Positions 1-5,173 of a DNA stretch of 5,173 nucleotides are shown here, piece by piece. Where the stretch lies: assembly GCA_002341805.1 (NCBI GenBank), contig DDOS01000045.1:5137-10309 (forward strand), written 5' to 3'. Numbering within the stretch: position 1 is the first letter of the stretch; every line of letters starts with the position of its first letter. The translations under genes and the position numbers were made by a program. The notes beneath the pieces were generated by a model. That model searched no databases, was not told the DNA's origin, and saw nothing but the letters and a program-made list of their open reading frames with translations. The stretch is from Aquificaceae bacterium UBA2488. Its GTDB lineage: Bacteria > Aquificota > Aquificia > Aquificales > Aquificaceae.

Positions 1-1127
1 GGTATATCTTCTTTTCGCTCTTTTAAAGATGGAACTAAAATAGGTATTACATTTAACCTATAATATAAATCTTCTCTGAAAGTACCTTCTTTTACCATCT
101 TGGCTAAATCCCTGTTGGTGGAAGCTATGATTCTTACATTTATGGATATACTTTTCTCCGCTCCTATTTTTTCTATCTCCTTTTCTTGGATTACTTTTAA
201 AAGCTTGGATTGAGAGGATAAAGGTAGCTCACCTATCTCATCCAAAAAGATGGTTCCACCATTGGCTAATTCAAATTTACCCTTTTTGGAAGAAGAAGCC
301 CCTGTAAAAGCCCCTTTCTCATAGCCAAACAACTCAGACTCTATGAGGGTTTCTGGTATAGATGCACAGTTTAGGGATATAAAAGGTTTATCTTTTCTAT
401 GGGATAGACTATGTATGGCTTTTGCTATAAGGGTTTTACCAACACCGCTTTCCCCAAGCAAAAGCACCGTGCTATCTGTTTTAGATACTTTGTGTATTAG
501 GTTTTTAATATGAGATATAGCCATAGATTGGCCAATGAGACCTTCCACATCGTAGGTTTTATTAAACTCTTTGGCAAGAAGCTCTTGTCTTTCCTCCCAA
601 AAGGCTTTTTCTTCTTCTCTTATTTTGAAAAGTTTATAAGACATACCTACCATGGCAGAACTAACAAGCATGATATCTATAACCCTGGTGAGTTCTTCAT
701 ATTTTCCAAGGGATTTAAACATGCAAAAAACTCCGATGGTTTCATCCTCAGATTTTATAGGTACAGCTAAGAATGTCTCATCTTTTATCTTGTCGAGAAT
801 TTTGGTTTTGTCTAAAAAAGCCTTGTCATGTCTTGGGTCTTTTATAACCACTGGAATACTATTTTTAAAAACATTTCCCACTATACCTTTACCTGGTTCA
901 AAAAACACATTCTCTACGTTTTTACTAAAACCAAAAGATACCTTTATACCTATTGTTTTTGAGCTTTTATCATAAAAAGCTATATAAGAATGCTCAACTC
1001 CCCAAAAAGAATAAAATATTTTAAGGACATCCTTTAGGGCTTTGTAAAAATCCTCTTGGGCTAAGGCTTTACTCACAGAAGTTAAAAGCGATATATCTAT
1101 ATTTTCTAAACTTATTTTATTCTTCAT
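1..1127 (-). CDS. Sigma-54-dependent transcriptional activator, NifA-like (GAF + AAA+), C-terminus beyond window
   Basis: Translation on the minus strand from ATG at 1127-1125 stays open to the window edge (375 codons plus two bases). Residues about 20-165 form a GAF-type sensor domain (GKGIVG near 79-84, AVPI near 121-124, IGVF near 131-134). A charged linker (about 165-190) precedes a sigma-54 AAA+ domain. That domain has Walker A GESGVGKT (225-232), the sigma-54 contact loop GAFTGA (272-277), Walker B TIFLDE (292-297) and the arginine-finger segment FREDLYYRLNV (350-360). Members of this family hydrolyse ATP to open sigma-54 promoters. The Fis-type helix-turn-helix expected at the C-terminus would lie left of base 1. 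The start is firm: an in-frame TAA lies 12 bases upstream. It overlaps the end of gpsA by 11 bases, which suggests translational coupling in one operon. The GAF-AAA+ order without a receiver domain is NifA-like rather than NtrC-like. The ligand and target genes cannot be read from the sequence. Confidence 0.95.
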   Translation of the reverse strand, partial: MKNKISLENIDISLLTSVSKALAQEDFYKALKDVLKIFYSFWGVEHSYIAFYDKSSKTIGIKVSFGFSKNVENVFFEPGKGIVGNVFKNSIPVVIKDPRHDKAFLDKTKILDKIKDETFLAVPIKSEDETIGVFCMFKSLGKYEELTRVIDIMLVSSAMVGMSYKLFKIREEEKAFWEERQELLAKEFNKTYDVEGLIGQSMAISHIKNLIHKVSKTDSTVLLLGESGVGKTLIAKAIHSLSHRKDKPFISLNCASIPETLIESELFGYEKGAFTGASSSKKGKFELANGGTIFLDEIGELPLSSQSKLLKVIQEKEIEKIGAEKSISINVRIIASTNRDLAKMVKEGTFREDLYYRLNVIPILVPSLKERKEDI

Positions 1128-2052
1128 CTTCAGATCTTAGCTCTCTTGACAATAAAAACTTTATAGCATCCTGCGTAGACATATTTTCATACAAAACCTT
1201 ATAAACAGCATTCATGATTGGAAGGTCAAGATTTCTCTCTATGGCAATATCGTATATGGCTTTTGAAGTATAATATCCTTCTACGGTTTCAGATATCTCT
1301 TTTAGAGCGTCTTCTATCTTTTTTCTTCCTATCAAAAGCCCGAAACGTTTGTTTCTGGATTTATTTGAGTTTGCAGTGAGCACCAAATCTCCGAGCCCAG
1401 AAAGCCCATAGAAAGTTCTCTCGGTACCACCCATGTAAACCCCTGCTTTTATTATCTCTCTAAGACCCCTTGTGATAAGAGCTGCTTTGGCACTCTCTCC
1501 AAGACCAATGCCCTCTAATATACCGCTTGCTATAGCTATCACGTTTTTAAGAGCGCCCCCAAGAGCCACACCTTTTATATCCTTTGATATATAAACTCTA
1601 AATAGTTCAAAAGATATTGTGTTTTGAAGCTCTATAGCCCTTTGTTTGTTAAAATATCCCAAAGTGAGTGCCACTGGCAAATCCGATAAAACATCCTCTG
1701 CAAAAGAAGGTCCTGATAATACAAAAATATTGTTCTTATCAATGCCAAGATCAAGGGACAAATTCACCACATCCTTATGGGTAGAAATATCTACGCCCTT
1801 TGAAGCTATTACTATATCTTTGTTTTTGCAATAAGCTAATATATGTTTTATGGTTTGAGTGGGGGTGGCTATGATAACAAAATCTGCATCTTTTATGGAG
1901 GCGATATCAGTGGTGGTGTTTATATATTCATTTTTTGATATTTTATTAAAAACCTCAATATTTGTATCATATAGCAATGTATTTATACGCTTTCTTGCCA
2001 AAGCATAAGATAAGGCATATCCCCACTTACCAGCTCCAAAAATAAACACCAT
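1117..2052 (-). CDS. gpsA: Glycerol-3-phosphate dehydrogenase [NAD(P)+]
   Basis: This 311-residue cytosolic enzyme reduces dihydroxyacetone phosphate to sn-glycerol 3-phosphate, the backbone for bacterial phospholipids. The N-terminal Rossmann fold begins at once with GAGKWG (6-11). Further family signatures are ASKGVD (83-88), SGPSFAEDV (113-121), the catalytic-lysine segment GGALKN (165-170, K169), GLGD (219-222) and SRNKR (232-236). The length is slightly below the usual 330 or so but all core motifs are present, so it looks complete and functional. Translation starts one base after the stop of the upstream 62-residue gene, with only a weak purine-rich stretch ahead of the ATG, so coupled translation is likely. 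Its end overlaps the start of the GAF/AAA+ regulator. It is the middle gene of a three-gene leftward operon. Confidence 0.97.
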   Translation of the reverse strand: MVFIFGAGKWGYALSYALARKRINTLLYDTNIEVFNKISKNEYINTTTDIASIKDADFVIIATPTQTIKHILAYCKNKDIVIASKGVDISTHKDVVNLSLDLGIDKNNIFVLSGPSFAEDVLSDLPVALTLGYFNKQRAIELQNTISFELFRVYISKDIKGVALGGALKNVIAIASGILEGIGLGESAKAALITRGLREIIKAGVYMGGTERTFYGLSGLGDLVLTANSNKSRNKRFGLLIGRKKIEDALKEISETVEGYYTSKAIYDIAIERNLDLPIMNAVYKVLYENMSTQDAIKFLLSRELRSEDEE

Positions 2053-2053
2053 A

Positions 2054-2242
2054 TTAGCTATCTTCTAAGAGTTCGCCTTCATCAGGCTCTAATCTTTCTA
2101 TAATATATTCTAAATATTTGTATAGCTCTTGGTATGCAAAAGCAAGACATCTAAGGGGCTTATCGCAGTTTCTAAGATAATAAGCGGTGTCTTCTTCATC
2201 TACTTCAAAAAGCTCTTTAAAATCCTTTTCGTTATTATCCAT
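2054..2242 (-). CDS. Small acidic hypothetical protein, first gene of the gpsA operon
   Basis: The 62-residue product is not recognised. It is strongly acidic (19 Asp/Glu against 7 Lys/Arg), with acidic clusters at the N-terminus (VDEED, 14-18) and C-terminus (EPDEGELLED, 52-61). Between them lies a probable amphipathic helix rich in Tyr, Leu and Ala (about 29-51). Two cysteines (C26, C32) sit six residues apart. There is no signal peptide or membrane segment, so it is probably cytosolic. Evidence that it is a real gene: a good Shine-Dalgarno (AAGGAG) 7 bases before the ATG, a strong promoter directly upstream, and a stop codon one base before the gpsA ATG. The tight spacing suggests co-translation with gpsA, but no function should be inferred from that alone. 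Confidence 0.8.
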   Translation of the reverse strand: MDNNEKDFKELFEVDEEDTAYYLRNCDKPLRCLAFAYQELYKYLEYIIERLEPDEGELLEDS

Positions 2243-2249
2243 ATCTATT

Positions 2250-2255
2250 CTCCTT
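2250..2255 (-). promoter_or_regulatory. Ribosome binding site of the 62-residue ORF
   Basis: AAGGAG on the minus strand with a 7-base spacer to the ATG at 2242-2240. It is the strongest Shine-Dalgarno ahead of any start in the window and supports both the reality and the start of the small gene. Confidence 0.8.
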
Positions 2256-2261
2256 ATATAG

Positions 2262-2290
2262 ATTATATTCTATCTTAGACTAAAAAGCAA
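2262..2290 (-). promoter_or_regulatory. Sigma-70-type promoter of the small ORF-gpsA-regulator operon
   Basis: Read on the minus strand, a -35 TTGCTT (2290-2285, three of six consensus bases) and a perfect -10 TATAAT (2267-2262) are separated by exactly 17 bp. A start about 7 bases downstream falls near 2255, at the first base of the Shine-Dalgarno, so the predicted leader is only about 13 nt. No competing promoter is visible inside the operon. Confidence 0.75.
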
Positions 2291-2303
2291 CTTGGTTTTA
2301 GTT

Positions 2304-2309
2304 TATAAT
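2304..2309 (+). promoter_or_regulatory. -10 box ahead of the truncated oxidoreductase fragment
   Basis: A perfect TATAAT lies 7 bases before the ATG at 2317. The same box with the same spacing precedes the second copy of this gene start (5129-5134), so it looks like a duplicated promoter element. No convincing -35 is seen at 16-18 bp. Transcription from here would start at or next to the ATG. Confidence 0.5.
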
Positions 2310-2315
2310 ATATTT

Positions 2316-2348
2316 TATGGATATAACGATGATTGTTGGAGGAAAAGC
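2316..2348 (+). repeat. Direct repeat, left copy (33 bp exact)
   Basis: Identical base for base to 5141-5173, where the window ends, so the true repeat may be longer. It covers the first 11 codons or so of an oxidoreductase-like reading frame. Upstream, after a 4-base mismatched block (2312-2315), another 9 bases (2303-2311, containing TATAAT) also match 5128-5136. The offset between copies is 2825 bp, and they bracket the haem-GGDEF-EAL gene. Confidence 0.97.
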
Positions 2349-2404
2349 CCGGTGCTGGCATAAAAGAAGCGGGAAGATTTATATACTTTGCCCTTAGGAA
2401 GCTC
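2317..2404 (+). pseudogene. Truncated, frameshifted 5' fragment of a 2-oxoacid:acceptor oxidoreductase alpha-subunit gene
   Basis: The ATG at 2317 opens a frame reading MDITMIVGGKA, the start typical of the gamma-type domain at the N-terminus of 2-oxoacid:ferredoxin oxidoreductase alpha subunits. The frame then goes out of register and stops at TAG 2395-2397 after 26 codons. If one C of the CCC at 2348-2350 is skipped, the downstream frame continues as GAGIKEAGRFI, then YFALRKL to about 2404, which restores the expected GGKAGAG nucleotide-binding-like glycine motif and following helix. Resemblance fades after that; the exact 3' limit is uncertain and could extend to about 2430. The fragment is under 40 codons against several hundred for the family, so it is dead. 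The right-hand copy at 5142 appears to be the working gene. A sequencing error could explain the extra C but not the truncation. Confidence 0.75.
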
Positions 2405-2418
2405 AATCGAAGCTTTTT
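2399..2418 (+). terminator. Weak hairpin plus T run, possible terminator
   Basis: AAGCT (2399-2403) pairs with AGCTT (2411-2415) around a 7-base loop and is followed by TTT. Two G-U pairs could lengthen the stem by up to 3 bp, but it is AT-rich and weak. It could attenuate transcription entering from the rightward -10 box at 2304. It may also be chance. Confidence 0.25.
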
Positions 2419-2459
2419 CAGATTTTGGGAAACGCATGCTAAAATTCAGATATTTATAG

Positions 2460-2489
2460 TTGAACATCTATTAGATCAATGTATATAAA
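2460..2489 (+). promoter_or_regulatory. Candidate promoter of the haem-GGDEF-EAL gene
   Basis: TTGAAC (2460-2465, four of six -35 bases) and TATAAA (2484-2489, five of six -10 bases) are separated by 18 bp. A start near 2496 would give a leader of about 58 nt before the ATG at 2554. In sequence this AT-rich other candidates are possible, but none has a better hexamer pair. Confidence 0.45.
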
Positions 2490-2553
2490 TTTACGATATA
2501 TGATGTTTATCAGAGCAGGTAGAAGTAAATTTGCGTTATTTAATAATAGGTAA

Positions 2554-5115
2554 ATGATGGAAAAACTTAAAAGTATAAGCGTATTTATAATATTAATAGC
2601 AAGCATTGTTGCTTTACTGGTAACTGGAATACTCATTTTCATAATGAATGGGTATATAAAAGACGTAAGAAAATTAGCCTTAGAAAATTCCCAAGTTGTA
2701 GCAAAACAGACCTTTGCAGATATGTTCCAAATAATGAAAACGGATTGGACAAAAGCTCAATTGGAAGAATTTTTAAAAAGTGTCGAAAAAGCACATGAGC
2801 GCTCGAATACGGAAGTGTACATATATAGGGGTCAAATAGTAGATGATTTATTTGGTAAGATCAACCAAAGAAGGGAAAACAATTACGTGAAATATGTTTT
2901 CCAAACCGGTAGATTACTCCATCATCAAACAAATAAAAATGTGACATACTATTACCCGCTCAAAGCGAGGGACATTTGTCTTAGGTGTCACATAAACGCA
3001 AAAGTAGGAGATACTCTGGGTGTTATAGAGGTAAGATCAAACATTTCCAAAATAATTAATATAGCAAAGATAGACGCTTTGAAAGGATTTGTTATAGCAA
3101 TTTCTACGATAATTGTTGGAGCCTTTATAGCAGCTTTTATTATAATAAAGATAATATCACACAATGTCAAAAAATTGCAAAAAGAGGTTGAGAAGATAAG
3201 CTCTGTAGATGATTTACAAAAACTAAATCTCACATCTATAGATTTTTTCTTTAAAGAATTAAACGATATTAGAAACAACATAGCTAATCTTATCGAGAAG
3301 ATGGTTCGAATTAGTGTAGACAAGGATATATTAGAATTCGAAATAAAGCTTTTAGAAAAATTCGTTATAACATCAAATGCTATTTCTGAATGGCAAGAGT
3401 TTTTAAAGGATATACTAAAAGATGTGGCAAAGTTAGTAGATTTTATGTTTTTCTTTACTATATTTAGGGTTGATGAAGATAGGTTTGAATCTTACATATT
3501 TTGGAGATGCAACTATGAAAACTATAAGCATGCTGTAGAAGATGATATAATATCCTCTGTAAAAGCACAGAACATTTTTCCAGCAGGGGCGGATGTGGAT
3601 TTTTATCATATTTTGCTTGAGGACAAAGCAAAGATGGTGGATTATGAAAAAATAGCAAAGTTATCAAAATCTATAATTTTAGAAAAACCATTGGTAGGTG
3701 GAGCTGTCGGAATAGGTATTAGCTTTGAAGTGAGCGAATCAGAAATAAAAAGATTGGCAGTGGAAGCTCTTTTATCTACCATACTAAACGTAGTAGGCTC
3801 CATAAAAGCCATAAGCAAGTACACTAAAGAATTAGAATACTATGCTACAAGGGATCCACTAACAAATTTATATAATCAAAGAGTATTCTGGGAACTTCTT
3901 GGATATGAAGTAGAAAGAGCGAAAAGACATGATTATAAATTTGCACTGCTCATTATGGATCTTGATAATTTTAAGCTTGTGAACGATACATACGGTCATG
4001 TAGTAGGGGATAAATTTTTAAGGAGTTTATCTGAGATATTTGAGAATAATTTTAGAAATGAGGATATAGTAGCAAGATACGGAGGCGATGAATTTGCTGT
4101 AATTATGCCATATACTGATGTAGAACAAGCTTCCACTGCTGCCTATAGATTATTAAACAACATAGACAACTTTTTCATGGAGATAGATAAAAACAAGATA
4201 GTGAAAGCTACAGTGTCTATAGGGATAGCCTCTTATCCAGATCATGGTAAAACCCCAAAAGAATTGTTTACTATAGCAGATAATATGGTATACAAAGCGA
4301 AGGAAGAGGGTAAGAACACCATAAAGATTCCAACGCATGAAGATTTGAAAGCTGCAGCAGAGGAGTTTGGTAAAATGAACTTCTTACTTATGGATGCCGT
4401 AGAAAAAAGGAAAATAATACCATTTTTCCAACCAATAGTAGATATCAACACATTAAAACCTCATGCATATGAAGTGCTTATGCGTATTGAAGATGATGGA
4501 GAGATTATACCAGCTTATAAATTTATAGAGGTTGCTGAAATGCTTGGATTAGTATATAAATTAGATCATATTCTAATGGAAAAAGCTATAGAGAAATTTG
4601 CTAAACATTTAAAAGATCAAGATGAAAATATAAAGATATTCTTTAATTTATCACCTAAGTCCCTTGTTATAAAAGATTTTATAGATAATGTAAAAAACAT
4701 AATAAGTGACTACAATGTACCTCATAAAAACGTAGTCTTTGAAATTACCGAAAGAGATACCATAAGAAATTTAGATGCGCTTAAAAAGTTTGTTCAAGCA
4801 CTGAAGTTAGAAGGGTTTTCATTTGCTATTGATGATTTTGGTTCAGGATTTGCATCTTATGCCTACATAAAACATTTTCCCATAGATTATGTAAAAATAG
4901 ATGGTGAAATAGTTAGAACAATGATATCGAATAAAGTAGATGATGCATTCGTTAAAAGCACAGTTACATTGAGTAAGATGCTAAATATAAAAACTATAGC
5001 AGAATTTGTTGAGTCCGAAGATGTATTAAATGCTCTAAAAATAGCGAATGTAGATTATGCACAAGGTTATCATATTGGTAAGCCAGCTAAAGAATTTAAA
5101 TCTATCACTCAATAA
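2554..5115 (+). CDS. Membrane-bound c-type-haem sensor with GGDEF and EAL domains (c-di-GMP synthase/phosphodiesterase)
   Basis: This 853-residue protein has a clear sensor-to-output layout. A membrane helix (about 8-31) leads to a periplasmic domain (about 32-175) carrying CLRCH at 142-146, the CxxCH signature for covalent haem c. The setting (YYPLKARDICLRCH, then GDTLGVIEV) resembles DUF3365/Tll0287-like haem sensors. H123 or H124 could be a distal haem ligand. A second helix (about 177-201), a HAMP-like linker (about 202-255) and a GAF-like region (about 260-420, low certainty) follow. The GGDEF domain (about 430-595) has the metal-binding segment MDLDNF (468-473), NDTYGH (477-482), GGDEF (510-514) and an inhibitory I-site RNED (501-504) exactly five residues before it. 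The EAL domain (about 607-850) has EVL (640-642), N698, E730, D760-D761, K781, E817 and Q837, so hydrolysis looks possible. An in-frame TAA directly before the first ATG fixes the upstream limit. AGG at 2548 is 3 bases from that ATG and 6 from the adjacent second ATG (2557), which may be the true start. The likely job is coupling periplasmic redox or gas state to c-di-GMP level. Net activity cannot be decided from sequence. Confidence 0.93.
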   Translation: MMEKLKSISVFIILIASIVALLVTGILIFIMNGYIKDVRKLALENSQVVAKQTFADMFQIMKTDWTKAQLEEFLKSVEKAHERSNTEVYIYRGQIVDDLFGKINQRRENNYVKYVFQTGRLLHHQTNKNVTYYYPLKARDICLRCHINAKVGDTLGVIEVRSNISKIINIAKIDALKGFVIAISTIIVGAFIAAFIIIKIISHNVKKLQKEVEKISSVDDLQKLNLTSIDFFFKELNDIRNNIANLIEKMVRISVDKDILEFEIKLLEKFVITSNAISEWQEFLKDILKDVAKLVDFMFFFTIFRVDEDRFESYIFWRCNYENYKHAVEDDIISSVKAQNIFPAGADVDFYHILLEDKAKMVDYEKIAKLSKSIILEKPLVGGAVGIGISFEVSESEIKRLAVEALLSTILNVVGSIKAISKYTKELEYYATRDPLTNLYNQRVFWELLGYEVERAKRHDYKFALLIMDLDNFKLVNDTYGHVVGDKFLRSLSEIFENNFRNEDIVARYGGDEFAVIMPYTDVEQASTAAYRLLNNIDNFFMEIDKNKIVKATVSIGIASYPDHGKTPKELFTIADNMVYKAKEEGKNTIKIPTHEDLKAAAEEFGKMNFLLMDAVEKRKIIPFFQPIVDINTLKPHAYEVLMRIEDDGEIIPAYKFIEVAEMLGLVYKLDHILMEKAIEKFAKHLKDQDENIKIFFNLSPKSLVIKDFIDNVKNIISDYNVPHKNVVFEITERDTIRNLDALKKFVQALKLEGFSFAIDDFGSGFASYAYIKHFPIDYVKIDGEIVRTMISNKVDDAFVKSTVTLSKMLNIKTIAEFVESEDVLNALKIANVDYAQGYHIGKPAKEFKSITQ

Positions 5116-5128
5116 ATATTGCATAAGT

Positions 5129-5134
5129 TATAAT
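5129..5134 (+). promoter_or_regulatory. -10 box ahead of the oxidoreductase gene, probably leaderless
   Basis: A perfect TATAAT ends 7 bases before the ATG at 5142, so a normal start site would fall on or next to the ATG. There is no Shine-Dalgarno in the 26 bases after the preceding stop codon. The -35 region at the correct distance (about 5106-5111) is poor. Read-through from the upstream gene is also possible, because no terminator is visible between them. Confidence 0.5.
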
Positions 5135-5140
5135 ATTAAA

Positions 5141-5173
5141 TATGGATATAACGATGATTGTTGGAGGAAAAGC
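5141..5173 (+). repeat. Direct repeat, right copy (33 bp exact, cut by window end)
   Basis: Identical to 2316-2348. The match is still perfect at the last base of the window, so its right limit is unknown. The left limit is sharp at the base before the ATG; beyond four mismatched bases, the -10 box region matches again. Confidence 0.97.
5142..5173 (+). CDS. Start of a 2-oxoacid:acceptor (ferredoxin) oxidoreductase alpha subunit, truncated by window end
   Basis: Only ten full codons and two further bases are visible (MDITMIVGGK, next residue Ala by its first two bases). Alone this is too short to name a family. The left-hand copy at 2317, read past its one-base shift, continues GAGIKEAGRFI, giving a GGKAGAGIK motif characteristic of the N-terminal gamma-type domain of KorA/OorA-like subunits. 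These subunits take part in ferredoxin-dependent oxidation or reductive carboxylation of 2-oxoacids, for example in the reductive TCA cycle. It begins 26 bases after the stop of the GGDEF-EAL gene, on the same strand. No Shine-Dalgarno precedes it. The pyruvate versus 2-oxoglutarate assignment cannot be made. Confidence 0.6.
   Translation, partial: MDITMIVGGK

Larger units (their letters stand above)
2243..2553. other. Divergent intergenic region (311 bp)
   Basis: The region separates the leftward gpsA operon from the rightward GGDEF-EAL gene. From left to right it holds the leftward promoter and Shine-Dalgarno (2250-2290), a rightward -10 box (2304-2309), a decayed oxidoreductase 5' fragment (from 2317 to about 2404), a weak hairpin with a T run (2399-2418), and a candidate promoter for the signalling gene (2460-2489). 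The stretch from about 2420 to 2459 and the leader from about 2496 to 2550 show no recognisable element beyond AT-rich sequence. I see no tRNA, no IS terminal repeats and no recombinase gene. Confidence 0.7.

Noticed and set aside
510..975. Plus-strand open frames opposite the regulator.
   Set aside because: They lie antisense to a well-supported GAF/AAA+ coding region, have Phe/Ser-rich low-quality translations and show no start signals.
2338..2354. GGAGG in the repeat followed by GTG at 2352 as a translation start.
   Set aside because: The GTG frame stops after three codons, and GGAGG is simply the two glycine codons of the oxidoreductase start.
2317..2397. A 26-codon open frame starting at the left repeat could be a genuine short peptide.
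   Set aside because: Its second half is the out-of-frame reading of an oxidoreductase N-terminus, and it has no Shine-Dalgarno, so it is best seen as pseudogene residue.
3106..3121. A stretch in the second membrane helix of the GGDEF-EAL protein matches 15 of 16 bases of the direct repeat (2326-2341).
   Set aside because: It lies in a conserved reading frame where it encodes hydrophobic helix residues (TIIVGA), and the match does not extend to either side. Chance similarity is the better explanation than a third repeat copy.
5115..5137. AATATT inverted repeat between the GGDEF-EAL stop and the next gene as a terminator.
   Set aside because: The self-complementary AATATT stem is only six A/T pairs and has no T run after it. 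In sequence this AT-rich it is expected by chance.
2243..5141. A classical insertion sequence or transposon with short target duplication.
   Set aside because: There is no transposase and no terminal inverted repeats were seen, and the repeated unit is a gene start with its -10 box rather than a random short target site.

Overview
This AT-rich window, with heavy use of ATA and AAA codons, looks like a chromosomal segment from a bacterium. GpsA points to glycerol-3-phosphate ester lipids, and the sigma-54 activator and bacterial-type promoters agree. The mix of a NifA-like activator, a c-type-haem c-di-GMP enzyme and a 2-oxoacid:ferredoxin oxidoreductase start suggests a low-GC, thermophilic, autotrophic lineage such as Aquificota (Hydrogenobaculum or Sulfurihydrogenibium type). 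That placement is an inference from gene content and style, not a database result.

Left half, minus strand (1-2290): a compact leftward operon. A good promoter (perfect TATAAT, 17-bp spacer) drives a 62-residue acidic protein of unknown function. One base later comes gpsA (NAD(P)-dependent glycerol-3-phosphate dehydrogenase). Overlapping gpsA by 11 bases is a GAF plus AAA+ sigma-54-dependent regulator that runs off the left edge before its DNA-binding domain.

Middle (2243-2553): a 311-bp divergent intergenic region. It holds the leftward promoter, a rightward -10 box, a decayed 5' fragment of a 2-oxoacid:acceptor oxidoreductase alpha-subunit gene, a weak hairpin, and a candidate promoter for the next gene.

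Right half, plus strand (2554-5115): one large gene for an 853-residue membrane protein. It has a periplasmic domain with a CxxCH haem-c motif, two membrane helices, a HAMP-like linker, a GAF-like region, an intact GGDEF domain with an I-site, and an EAL domain (variant EVL) with the expected catalytic residues. It is probably a redox- or gas-responsive c-di-GMP enzyme.

Right edge (5116-5173): the start of a gene whose first 11 codons are identical to the fragment at 2317. A 33-bp exact direct repeat (2316-2348 and 5141-5173, the second cut by the window edge) plus a conserved upstream -10 box therefore brackets the haem-GGDEF-EAL gene. The simplest reading is that this signalling gene was inserted at, or arose with a duplication of, the 5' end of the oxidoreductase gene. 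That left a promoter and a dead 5' stub on the left and a working copy on the right. This is the most interesting structure in the window.
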